Positions 56,762 to 64,000 of a stretch of DNA of 64,000 nucleotides are shown here, one piece after another. The translations under genes and the position numbers were made by a program. Below the pieces are notes generated by a model. It was not told the DNA's origin and ran no database searches. It was given only the letters and a program-made list of their open reading frames with translations. Positions within the stretch are counted from its first letter, which is position 1, and each line of letters opens with the position of its first letter. Origin of the DNA: Burkholderia lata (GTDB taxonomy: Bacteria > Pseudomonadota > Gammaproteobacteria > Burkholderiales > Burkholderiaceae). The stretch covers positions 310,001 through 374,000 of the forward strand of contig NZ_CABVQK010000001.1 in assembly GCF_902499335.1 (NCBI RefSeq), given 5' to 3'.

Positions 56762-57096
56762 GGCTTTCCCCTTTTTTCGTATGCGCGGCAACGCTGCGCG
56801 ATCGTTGGCGTATCGGGCCTTGCCGTGTCGGCGCAAGCCCCGGTGACGCCCCCATGCTCATCTGGCGAATGGGATGCGACAGTGTAGAAATCCGCGTATC
56901 AAAGCGGTGTTCAATTTCTTTACAGGGAATAAAAAAGCTGTAAAGACGAAAGCCGGTGGCGATAGCGTTTTTATACGTTCTTTTCAGGGCCGGTTCGAGT
57001 CTATACACCGTATCGTCACGGCGATTCCTAGAATGGGCGGCATGTCCAAGACGAAATCTCCGCGGTGCGGAGCACGATGCGACCCGGGGTGCCAGC
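56762..57096. promoter_or_regulatory. kdp promoter region / divergent intergenic
   Basis: 335 bp between kdpF (minus) and the gene at 57097 (plus), with the kdp promoter expected here. It is markedly AT-rich around 56,905-56,960 and holds an interrupted dyad (56919-56944), the best candidate for KdpE binding. No gene is visible. Confidence 0.55.
56919..56944. repeat. Inverted repeat in the kdp promoter region, possible KdpE site
   Basis: TTTACAG (56919-56925) and CTGTAAA (56938-56944) are perfect arms around a 12-nt AT-rich spacer, 158-183 bp upstream of kdpF. A role in KdpE control is inferred from position only. Confidence 0.4.
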
Positions 57097-57411
57097 ATGA
57101 AACCGACCAGAACCGAAACCGCCGCTTCACGCGATCTGCCGCCCGTTCGTTCGCGGCGCCGGTGCCCTGCCGACGAGCTCGTGCTGCTGTCGATCCGCGT
57201 CGAATCGGACAACCTCGCCGTCGTGCGGCGCCTGCTGCACCAGGCGGTCGGCACCGCGCTCAATTTCTACACGGCCGCGATCGACAACCGCACCGGGCGC
57301 GCGTGCATCGAGCTTGAAGTCGCACGATCGCAGGCGTCGCCCGCGATCCTGTCGATCCTCCGCCTGCTGCCGGCCGCCGAGTTCGGCACGATCCGCCTGC
57401 TGCAGCACTAG
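57097..57411 (+). CDS. Small hypothetical protein, possibly ACT-like
   Basis: 104 residues. After a basic, disordered N-terminus (MKPTRTETAASRDLPPVRSR) comes a compact domain, LVLLSIRVESDNLAVVRRLL, then FYTAAIDNRTGRACIELEV and an SPAILSILRLLPAAEFGTIR helix. The alternating strand-helix order resembles ACT-type regulatory domains. The frame is open upstream to 56956, but those residues overlap the kdp promoter. Divergent from kdp. Confidence 0.6.
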   Translation: MKPTRTETAASRDLPPVRSRRRCPADELVLLSIRVESDNLAVVRRLLHQAVGTALNFYTAAIDNRTGRACIELEVARSQASPAILSILRLLPAAEFGTIRLLQH

Positions 57412-57588
57412 CCGGCGCCCGTTGCGGCCGCGCGTGACACGCGTCACGCGCCCGCTCCCCTTTCATCGATTCGAACGCGCGTCTCCGGTGCGAACGCGCG
57501 CGGTTCGTCACGAGCCGCGCCTGTTCGCCGCCGGTGCGCGCAACGGATCGTCGTTCCCGTCGCTACGGGCCTTTCCAGGAAGCAAACA

Positions 57589-58716
57589 ATGAAAAAAGCA
57601 GTCGTCGGTACCCTCTCCCTCGCGTTCCTCAGCGCCGCCGCGCATGCGCAAAGCAGCGTCACGCTCTACGGGATGCTGGATGCCGGTATCGCCTATACGA
57701 ACAACCAGTCGGGTAAGAGCGCGTGGCAGCAAGGCAGCGGCCTGCTGTCGAATACGGTCTTCGGCCTGAGCGGCAACGAGGATCTCGGCGGCGGCCTGCA
57801 TGCGCTGTTCCGCCTCGAGAACGGCTTCAACCTGAACAACGGCACGCAGTCCTACAAGAACACGATGTTCGGCCGCCGCGCGTACGTCGGCCTGCAGAGC
57901 GACCAGTACGGCGCGCTGACGCTCGGCCGGCAGTACGACGCCGTGGTCGACTACCTCGGCCCGCTCGCGATGGCGAACAACGGCGACGGCAACAACCTCG
58001 CATCGCACCCGTTCGACAACGACAACATCGACGATTCGTTCTACATCGACAACGCGGTGAAGTACACGAGCCCGACGCTCGCCGGCTGGCAGTTCGGCGG
58101 CCTGTACGGGTTCAGCAACGCGGCCGGCGGCTTCGCGAACAACCGCGCGTACAGCGCGGGCGTGTCGTACGCGAACGGGCCGGTCAGCCTCGGCGCCGCG
58201 TACCTGCAGCTCAACCGCGGCGGGCTGACGGACGGCGGTGCGCTGTCCACCAACGACGGCCCGAACTTTCCGGCCGTGCGCCAGCGCGTGATGGGCGCGG
58301 GCGGCAGCTATGCGTTCGACCGGCTGACGGTCGGCGCGCTGTGGACGCATTCGATGTTCGACGAAACGGCCGCGTCGTCGCTGCCCGGCGCGCTGAACGC
58401 GCTGCGCTTCGACAACTTCGAGGTCAACGCGCGCTATGCGCTGACGCCGGCCGTCTCGTTCGCGGGCGCCTATACGTTCACCAACGGCCGCTACGACGAC
58501 GCAACCGGCAGCCACCGGCCGAAATGGCACCAGGTGACGCTGATGGCCGATTACGCGCTGAGCAAGCGCACCGACGTGTACGCGGAAACCGTCTACCAGC
58601 ACCAGTTCGGCGTGCCGTCGGGCGCGACGCTCGGCTTCGCGAACGTCACGGGGCTCGCGGCTTCGTCGACCAACACGCAGGTGGTCGCGACGGTCGGCAT
58701 CCGGCATCGGTTCTGA
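57589..58716 (+). CDS. Gram-negative porin (OmpC-like, Burkholderia type)
   Basis: 375 residues. Signal MKKAVVGTLSLAFLSAAAHA then QSSVTLYGMLDAGIAYT, the start of the Burkholderia porin family. The barrel includes FGLSGNEDLGGGLHALFRLE (L3 region start) and ends TQVVATVGIRHRF with the terminal Phe needed for BAM insertion. Trimeric outer-membrane diffusion channel. Possible AGGAA RBS. Confidence 0.95.
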   Translation: MKKAVVGTLSLAFLSAAAHAQSSVTLYGMLDAGIAYTNNQSGKSAWQQGSGLLSNTVFGLSGNEDLGGGLHALFRLENGFNLNNGTQSYKNTMFGRRAYVGLQSDQYGALTLGRQYDAVVDYLGPLAMANNGDGNNLASHPFDNDNIDDSFYIDNAVKYTSPTLAGWQFGGLYGFSNAAGGFANNRAYSAGVSYANGPVSLGAAYLQLNRGGLTDGGALSTNDGPNFPAVRQRVMGAGGSYAFDRLTVGALWTHSMFDETAASSLPGALNALRFDNFEVNARYALTPAVSFAGAYTFTNGRYDDATGSHRPKWHQVTLMADYALSKRTDVYAETVYQHQFGVPSGATLGFANVTGLAASSTNTQVVATVGIRHRF

Positions 58717-58898
58717 CCGCACGCCGGCTGTCCAGGGCCGGCCGCTCTGTGCAATCCCGCATGGACGCGCGTCGGCCAAAAAGGGATCATTCGGGGAATC
58801 CGGGCCTGCGCGTCCGCGAAACCGGTACACTCGGCGCCGGGCGCGCGCCGGATCGGCATTCGGCGGCGGGCCGCTGCCGACTCTCGAATCGTGATCCC

Positions 58899-59594
58899 AT
58901 GACCACACCGATCTATCAGGAAATCAAGGACTTCATCCTCGCGCGCATTCATGCCGGCGAATGGGCGGAAGGCGACCAGGTGCCGTCGGAGAACGAGCTC
59001 GCGCGCGAATTCAACGTCGCGCGGATGACCGTCAACCGCGCGCTGCGCGAGCTGACCGCCGAGCAGGTGCTCACGCGCACGCGCGGCTCCGGTACGTACG
59101 TCGCGTCGCCGAAGTACGAATCGACGCTCGTCGCGATCCGCAGCATCTCGGACGAAGTCGCCGCGCGCGGCCACGGCTATCGCGCGCAGGTGCTGCAGGT
59201 GGGTGCGGCCGTCGCCGATGCGAAGCTCGCCGACGAGCTGCAGATCGACACGGGCAGCCCGATCTTCCATTCGCGCGTGCTGCACTTCGAGAACGACACG
59301 CCCGTGCAGCTCGAGGAACGCTGGGTCAATCCGGCCTGCGCGCCCGAGTACGCGTTGCAGGATTTCACGACCACGACGCCGAACCAGTACCTGACGCGCG
59401 TCGCACCACTGCAGCGCGTCGAATACCGGATCGAGGCCGCGATGCCCGACGCCGAAACGCGCCGCCACCTGACGATGGACGACCGCGAGCCGTGCCTGCT
59501 GCTGCATCGGCGCACGTGGTCGCAGGGGTTGGTCGCGTCGGTCGCCAATCTGTGGCACCCGGGCAGCCGCTATCGGTTCACCGGGCATTTCTGA
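58899..59594 (+). CDS. hutC: GntR-family regulator, HutC subfamily
   Basis: 231 residues. The N-terminal wHTH has PIYQEIKDFILARIHAGEWA, then VPSENELAREFNVARMTVNR. The UTRA effector domain (about 85-225) reads HSRVLHFENDTPVQLEERWV. This is the arrangement of HutC histidine-utilisation repressors (urocanate-responsive in characterised members). No hut genes are adjacent; a TTGTA-N2-TACAA dyad lies in front of the histidine-type ABC operon in this window. Symbol is by family likeness only. Confidence 0.85.
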   Translation: MTTPIYQEIKDFILARIHAGEWAEGDQVPSENELAREFNVARMTVNRALRELTAEQVLTRTRGSGTYVASPKYESTLVAIRSISDEVAARGHGYRAQVLQVGAAVADAKLADELQIDTGSPIFHSRVLHFENDTPVQLEERWVNPACAPEYALQDFTTTTPNQYLTRVAPLQRVEYRIEAAMPDAETRRHLTMDDREPCLLLHRRTWSQGLVASVANLWHPGSRYRFTGHF

Positions 59595-59609
59595 GGTTGC
59601 TGCGCGGGC

Positions 59610-60851
59610 TTACCGCGCGCCCCGCTGCCCCCATCGCTCGATCGCACTGACGGCCCGCTTCAAACCTTCCTCTTGCACAATGCGCGCGCCGAGTTCGAGC
59701 GCGCGCGCTTTCGTTTCGTCCCGTTCGGCAAACGCGATGGCCCGCGCAAGCGCAGCGGCGTCAACGCGTCGCCCCGCCACCGGCGCATCCGCCACGCCGA
59801 GCCTTTGCAGCCGGTTCGCCCAGAAGAACTGATCGCCCGCGAACGGCACGACGACCGACGGAATGCCGGCCCGTGCAGCCGAATGCGTGGTGCCCGATCC
59901 GCCGTGATGGATTGCCATCGATACGCGCGGGAACAGCCAGTCGTGCGGCGTATCGCCGATCACGTGAACGTGCGCCGGCAGCATCGACGCATCGATGCCG
60001 CTCCAGCCCGGATAGAACAACGCTCGCCGGCCGGCGAGCGCGTGCACGAGCGCATCGACCATCGCGGCGCGATCGAAGCCGGCCATGCTGCCGAAACCGA
60101 TGTAGACGGGCGGCTCTCCCGCTTCGAGACAAGCCGAGAGTTCGGGTGGCGGTTCCCATGCCCGCGCATCGATCCGCCACTGGCCGCATGCCTGCACATT
60201 CGACGGCCAGTCGCCAGGGCCGGACAGCAGCGCCGGCGACACGCCGTACAGCATCGGATGATCGGTCCACACATGCTTGCGCGGCGGCAACCCGCACACG
60301 CTCGCTCGCGCCGCATTCGTCGCCTTCCTGAACGCCTGCCACAACAGCGCGTTCACGAACCGGTGGCTCGCGCGGTTCAGCCAGCGCGGCAGTTTGCCGG
60401 GCGGCAGGAACGGCGACGCGAATTCCGTGGTGGGCGTGATCGGGATCATGCCGGTGCCGATCGCCGGCACGCCGCGATACTCGGCGACCGACAAGCCGAC
60501 GAACGATGCGAGCCCCGACACGAGGATCGCGTCGCAGCCTTCCGATGCATCCGTGATCTCCCGCATCCATGCGGCCGTGTTCGCATTGGCGATCGCCGCG
60601 AGCGCCTTCGACGTGTCGTTGAAACCGCCGCGCCCGCGCACCGCATCCGCCAACGCGCCATCCGGCGCAATCGTCCGGCGGATATCACCCGACAACGACG
60701 CCGACGGCACGCCGAGCGCCGCGGCCGCGCCGAGCGTCGCCGCATCGGCCAGCAGCCGGACATCGTGACCGGCATCGATCAGCGCACGGCCGAGCGCCGC
60801 GAGCGGGCGCGTGTCGCCTTCGGTGCCGTAGGTGGCGATGACGAGCTTCAT
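59610..60851 (-). CDS. UDP-glycosyltransferase-like (GT1) enzyme
   Basis: 413 residues. N-terminal MKLVIATYGTEGDTRPLAALG, with the C-terminal donor-binding region VSMAIHHGGSGTTHSAARAG, then PSVVVPFAGDQFFWANRL, the GT1/MGT-family signature. Such enzymes glycosylate lipids, sterols or natural products. The ATG at 60851 gives the usual N-terminus. Divergent from a TetR gene at 60946; a long inverted repeat lies between. Confidence 0.9.
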   Translation of the reverse strand: MKLVIATYGTEGDTRPLAALGRALIDAGHDVRLLADAATLGAAAALGVPSASLSGDIRRTIAPDGALADAVRGRGGFNDTSKALAAIANANTAAWMREITDASEGCDAILVSGLASFVGLSVAEYRGVPAIGTGMIPITPTTEFASPFLPPGKLPRWLNRASHRFVNALLWQAFRKATNAARASVCGLPPRKHVWTDHPMLYGVSPALLSGPGDWPSNVQACGQWRIDARAWEPPPELSACLEAGEPPVYIGFGSMAGFDRAAMVDALVHALAGRRALFYPGWSGIDASMLPAHVHVIGDTPHDWLFPRVSMAIHHGGSGTTHSAARAGIPSVVVPFAGDQFFWANRLQRLGVADAPVAGRRVDAAALARAIAFAERDETKARALELGARIVQEEGLKRAVSAIERWGQRGAR

Positions 60852-60891
60852 GCGTGACTCCTCGTGCACGGTGGCAATGGGTGGATTCAAA

Positions 60892-60929
60892 AAAGTGCAC
60901 GTCGTATACTAATGCAACTCGTGCACTTT
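60892..60929. promoter_or_regulatory. Long inverted repeat between GT1 and TetR genes
   Basis: AAAGTGCACG (60892-60901) and CGTGCACTTT (60920-60929) are perfect 10-bp arms separated by 18 bp. A further GTGCAC unit sits at 60864-60869. The placement in a TetR/target divergent promoter marks it as a probable operator. Confidence 0.7.
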
Positions 60930-60945
60930 CAGTCAACCTCTCTCC

Positions 60946-61566
60946 ATGCCGACTCCGACCGACGATCCGGGCCGCCGCGCACGCAAGCGCATCCAGATGC
61001 TCGCGCATCTCGCCGCCACCGGCGCACGCCTGTTCGACGCGCACGGCTATGAAGCCGTCACGATGGAACAGATCGCCGCGCAGGCCGATGTCGCGAAGCG
61101 CACGCTGTACAACCACTTTGCAACGAAGGAAGCCGTGCTCGCGCACTGGCTGGAAGGTGAACTCGCACGCGATCTCGCGCATCTGCAGCGAGACGTCGCG
61201 CGACGCAAGACCTTCGCGTCGCGCATCGGCTGCGTGCTCGATGCGTCGGCCGCGTGGTGCGAACAGCATCCCGCCTACCTGCTCGCGTATTTGCGCCATC
61301 GCTTCCTGAGCATCGGCACGGTCGAACCGGAAAGCGGTGGAGAGAACGGCAGCGATATCGCGCTCGTGTGGCAGCAACTGATCGCAGCCGGGCAGCAATC
61401 CGGCGAACTGAACGAAGCGCTGCGCGCCGACCAGCTCGCGACGTGGTTCCATCACCTGTATCTCGCGGCGATGCTGCGCTGGCTGACCGTGCCGGGGCTG
61501 TCGCTGAAACGGGAGTTCCAGGCGGTCGCGAAGCTGTTTGTCGAAGGCGCGGAGGCGAAAAGCTGA
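60946..61566 (+). CDS. TetR-family transcriptional regulator
   Basis: 206 residues. HTH region ARLFDAHGYEAVTMEQIAAQ then ADVAKRTLYNHFATKEAV is the TetR N-terminal fold; the remaining about 150 residues form a helical ligand domain. Divergent from the GT1 enzyme with 94 bp between start codons, and presumably represses it and itself through the 10-bp inverted repeat. Confidence 0.92.
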   Translation: MPTPTDDPGRRARKRIQMLAHLAATGARLFDAHGYEAVTMEQIAAQADVAKRTLYNHFATKEAVLAHWLEGELARDLAHLQRDVARRKTFASRIGCVLDASAAWCEQHPAYLLAYLRHRFLSIGTVEPESGGENGSDIALVWQQLIAAGQQSGELNEALRADQLATWFHHLYLAAMLRWLTVPGLSLKREFQAVAKLFVEGAEAKS

Positions 61567-61693
61567 GCGGCGCCGGTGAGTGGTGGCCGGTCGCCGGTCA
61601 GGCGCTCATTGGATCACAAGCGCCCGAGCACGACCGCGAGCAGCGAGCGCCCGAAGCGGACGACCGCCACCCCGCATGCAACAAACGCGCGTT

Positions 61694-62296
61694 TCATTTT
61701 TTCCGCGCCGATTTCGCGGCCGGCGCGGCATCGCTGCTTCCCGACGGCCATTGCGTCTCGTCGAGCAGCCGGTCGAACAGCCGCGCGCGCTCGTCGGCCG
61801 ACAGCGGGCACAGCCCGAACATCGCCGACAGCGCGAGCCCCCAGGCCGCCTTCCAGCGCAGCAGCGCAAGATCGGGATCGCCGGATTCGGCCGCGATGCG
61901 CTTCGCGTTCTCGGCGTCGATATCCCGCACCTGCTGCAGCGGCGCGGGATCCTCGACTAGCGCCGCCATGATCGCGAGCGCCGCCGACGGCTGCTGGTCG
62001 ATCACTTCGCGCATCGTCGCGATCTGTGCGGACAGCGTCGGCTGGGCCTCGCCCGGATCGCGTGCGGCCAGGTAGTCGCGCTGGAATCGCTGGTAGTAGT
62101 CCTGCTGATGTTCCATCAGCGCGTTCAGCACGTCGCCTTTCGTGCGGAACTGATGCATCAGCCCGCCCTTGCTGATGCCGCTTTCGCGCGAAATCGCATC
62201 GAACGTGAGCTTGCCCGGGCCGTCGCGCTCGAGAATCGCGAGCGCCGCCTGGATCGCGGCAGTGCGCGTTCGTTCGGAACGCGTCGGGTTGTCCAT
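61694..62296 (-). CDS. TetR-family transcriptional regulator (second)
   Basis: 200 residues. N-terminal HTH: RTAAIQAALAILERDGPGKL, then FDAISRESGISKGGLMHQFR-TKGDVL. A C-terminal TetR_C-like helical domain follows. Its promoter has a perfect dyad (62384-62401), and a near-identical one (62581-62598) precedes the lipoprotein gene. Likely represses both. Confidence 0.92.
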   Translation of the reverse strand: MDNPTRSERTRTAAIQAALAILERDGPGKLTFDAISRESGISKGGLMHQFRTKGDVLNALMEHQQDYYQRFQRDYLAARDPGEAQPTLSAQIATMREVIDQQPSAALAIMAALVEDPAPLQQVRDIDAENAKRIAAESGDPDLALLRWKAAWGLALSAMFGLCPLSADERARLFDRLLDETQWPSGSSDAAPAAKSARKK

Positions 62297-62383
62297 GAAC
62301 TGTCCCCGCTATGGAGTCATGCAATGCGGCCGCGCCGGACCGGCACGATCGTATGAAGGAAGTGCGCGGAGTCTATCACAAAC

Positions 62384-62401
62384 AAACCGCCTGGTCGGTT
62401 T
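62384..62401. promoter_or_regulatory. TetR operator-like dyad 1
   Basis: AAACCG-CCTGGT-CGGTTT, perfect 6-bp arms with a 6-bp centre, extended by ACA before. Matches dyad 2 in 16 of 18 positions. Located 88 bp from the TetR start codon. Confidence 0.75.
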
Positions 62402-62580
62402 ACTTCCAGAAATGGCGGTGCTACGATCGGCTCCCGCATCGGCCCTGGGCGGATGCGGGGGCGCACCGCACGCCGCTTTTCGTAATGCGACCGCCGCCTG
62501 CAGCCTGGCTGTCCGGCCGGCAAGCCCTGCCCGATGGCTTGTTGCATTCGAAATTCATGGAGTTACTGCGCCTCAAAAAC

Positions 62581-62598
62581 AAACCGTCTGGTTGGTTT
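62581..62598. promoter_or_regulatory. TetR operator-like dyad 2
   Basis: AAACCG-TCTGGT-TGGTTT, a one-mismatch version of dyad 1 located 88 bp upstream of the lipoprotein ATG at 62686. Confidence 0.7.
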
Positions 62599-62685
62599 TT
62601 TTCATTAACCCGAAGCGGCGATGCCGCCCAGTTTCACCCCCCTTCGCCCGGCTCTACCGGCGCGAACCCCGACCCGGAGCGTCAG

Positions 62686-63348
62686 ATGAACCCTTTGTTC
62701 AAGTCCAGCCACCTGCTCAACGCCGCGCTCTGCTTCGCGCTCGCCGGATGCGCCGGCGTCCAGCCCGGCCGTTACAGCGGTATCGAATCGTCGCCATACC
62801 TGCGCAGCGATCCGCAGGACAAGTCCGGCCGCGTGCCCTACCGCTACGCATTGCCGGCCGACTGGCACACCTACCGGAAGCTGATCCTCGATCCGGTGGC
62901 CATCTATCGCGGCACTGACCATCAGTTCGGTAACCTGACCGACCAGGACAAGTCGACGCTCGCCACGTACATGGGCGACACGTTCGCGAAAAAGCTCGGC
63001 AAGCGCTTCGAACTGACGAGCGCGCCGGGCCCCGGCACGCTGCGCGTCAAGCTGACGCTCACGGGCGCCGTGACGACGACGACATTTGCCGGCGCATTCG
63101 CGCACTTCGATCTCGCGGGCAACGTGTACAACGGCGTGCAGGCGATCCGTGGGCGCGAAGGCGCGTTCACGGGCTCGGTCATATACGCGGTGGAGATCCG
63201 CGATGCATCGACGAACCAGCTGATCAACGCGTACGTGACGAAGCAGTATCCGAACGCGATGAACATCGGTGCGAGTTTCGGCGCGCTCAGCGCGGCAAAG
63301 ACAGGCATCGACAAGGGCGCCGATGCACTCGTCGCGCAATTCGACTGA
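62686..63348 (+). CDS. DUF3313-like lipoprotein
   Basis: 220 residues. Lipoprotein signal MNPLFKSSHLLNAALCFALA then GC (Cys22). The mature domain (SGRVPYRYALPADWHTYRKL, AFAHFDLAGNVYNGVQAIRG, GKSVIYAVEIRDASTNQLI-like region) fits the DUF3313 family of outer-membrane lipoproteins. Upstream TetR dyad suggests repression. It is followed after 23 bp by a PqiB/MCE-type gene. GGAG RBS 5 nt upstream of the ATG. Confidence 0.8.
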   Translation: MNPLFKSSHLLNAALCFALAGCAGVQPGRYSGIESSPYLRSDPQDKSGRVPYRYALPADWHTYRKLILDPVAIYRGTDHQFGNLTDQDKSTLATYMGDTFAKKLGKRFELTSAPGPGTLRVKLTLTGAVTTTTFAGAFAHFDLAGNVYNGVQAIRGREGAFTGSVIYAVEIRDASTNQLINAYVTKQYPNAMNIGASFGALSAAKTGIDKGADALVAQFD

Positions 63349-63371
63349 AACCCGCCGGCGCACGTTGGCCC

Positions 63372-64000
63372 GTGTTGCGCAGAGGCGTGCCGGCCCGTGC
63401 GCGGGCGGCGCTCGTCTGGATCGTGCCGCTCGCGGCCGCTGTGCTCTGCATCGCATGGGGCATCGCGTCGCTCGGCGGCCGCGGGCCGACGATCACGATC
63501 ACCTTCGCGACCGCCGACGGGCTGGCAGCCGGCCGATCGACGCTGCGGCTGCGCAATGTCGAAATCGGCCGCGTCACGCGCGTTCGCGCGTTGCGCGGGC
63601 AACCGGGCGTGATGATCGATGTACGGCTGGACGCCGACGCGCACGCACTGGCGGTGGCGGACACACGCTTCTGGATCGTGCGGCCGCGCATCGGGCCCGC
63701 TGGCCTCTCCGGTCTCGATACGGTGCTGTCCGGTTCGTACATCGCGGCCGCGCTTGGCCATTCGCGCGAAGCGCGCACGACGTTCGCCGGACTCGATGCG
63801 CCGCCGGTCACCGAAGAAGGCGGCCGTCACTACACGCTGCGCGCGACATCGCTCGGCTCGGTCGCGATCGGTTCGCCCGTTTATCACCGGCGCGCACGCG
63901 TCGGCCAGGTGACCGGCTATGCGCTCGATCCCAACGGGCACGGTGTCTCGATCGACGTGTTCGTCGCCGCGCCCTTCGATCGAACCGTCGACGCCGATGC
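63372..64000 (+). CDS. PqiB/MCE-domain family protein, partial
   Basis: About 209 residues visible before the window ends. A GTG at 63372 gives VLRRGVPARARAALVWIVPL, a basic start followed by a membrane helix (about 13-32), then MCE domain signature TITITFATADGLAAGRSTLR-LRNVEIGRV. PqiB-type proteins span the periplasm to move lipids between membranes; a second MCE repeat begins near RATSLGSVAIGSPVYH. An ATG start is not available nearby. C-terminus missing. Confidence 0.78.
   Translation, partial: MLRRGVPARARAALVWIVPLAAAVLCIAWGIASLGGRGPTITITFATADGLAAGRSTLRLRNVEIGRVTRVRALRGQPGVMIDVRLDADAHALAVADTRFWIVRPRIGPAGLSGLDTVLSGSYIAAALGHSREARTTFAGLDAPPVTEEGGRHYTLRATSLGSVAIGSPVYHRRARVGQVTGYALDPNGHGVSIDVFVAAPFDRTVDAD

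Larger units (their letters stand above)
62297..62685. other. Divergent promoter region between TetR and lipoprotein genes
   Basis: 389 bp without a convincing gene; a plus-strand frame through it (from 62311) is the open upstream extension of the lipoprotein gene. It holds two near-identical operator dyads, each exactly 87 bases from the nearer start codon. Confidence 0.55.

Overview
The window is GC-rich chromosomal DNA that looks like Burkholderia sensu lato, probably a B. cepacia complex-like species. This is inferred from gene content and codon use: many LysR/MarR/TetR regulators paired with divergent targets, a Burkholderia-type porin, an intracellular PHB depolymerase with a Cys nucleophile, a NodT-type efflux operon and a kdp operon. 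No rRNA, tRNA, CRISPR array, transposase or integrase was seen.

Region 1 (1-22.7 kb) is mostly metabolic and regulatory. It holds a flavodoxin-fold NAD(P)H oxidoreductase divergent from a LysR regulator, a small gene behind a consensus LexA box, fadH divergent from an AraC regulator, two paired membrane proteins and a two-subunit aconitase-X enzyme. Next comes a drug-efflux locus: two paralogous MarR regulators, a LysR regulator, and an emrA-emrB-outer membrane factor operon. Three 16-bp dyads there look like shared MarR operators. After a patch of unfamiliar genes (15.5-16.9 kb) come a GST, a TIGR02594 protein, two small exported proteins, and a LysR-controlled MFS transporter plus amidohydrolase.

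Region 2 (about 22.8-34.0 kb) is an accessory island, much more AT-rich and with long gene-free spacers. It carries a SymE-like protein, an orphan helical protein, a DUF3800-like protein, a small exported protein, a ParA-type ATPase coupled to a HEPN (RiboL-PSP) RNase, a DUF6602-like nuclease-fold protein, and a 986-residue protein joining a Schlafen/AlbA domain, a NACHT-type STAND NTPase and a pentapeptide-like C-terminus. The content suggests a defence island. The Schlafen-NACHT gene with its DUF6602-like neighbour, and the ParA-HEPN pair, are the best candidates for undescribed systems.

Region 3 (34-46 kb) has a GNAT acetyltransferase, a chemoreceptor, and an operon encoding a cyclic-nucleotide-binding/FliG-like fusion plus MotA- and MotB-like stator proteins. 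A lytic transglycosylase with two exported partners lies upstream. Then come a GST, the PHB depolymerase, small exported proteins (including a 45-residue His-rich one) and a cupin.

Region 4 (46-64 kb) has a histidine-type ABC transporter with a HutC-like dyad in its promoter, and a kdp potassium-ATPase operon in the unusual order F-x-A-C-B-D-E with a KdpD lacking its N-terminal sensor region. A porin, a HutC-type regulator, a glycosyltransferase/TetR pair, a TetR regulator with two matching operators, a DUF3313-like lipoprotein and the start of a PqiB/MCE-type gene complete the window.
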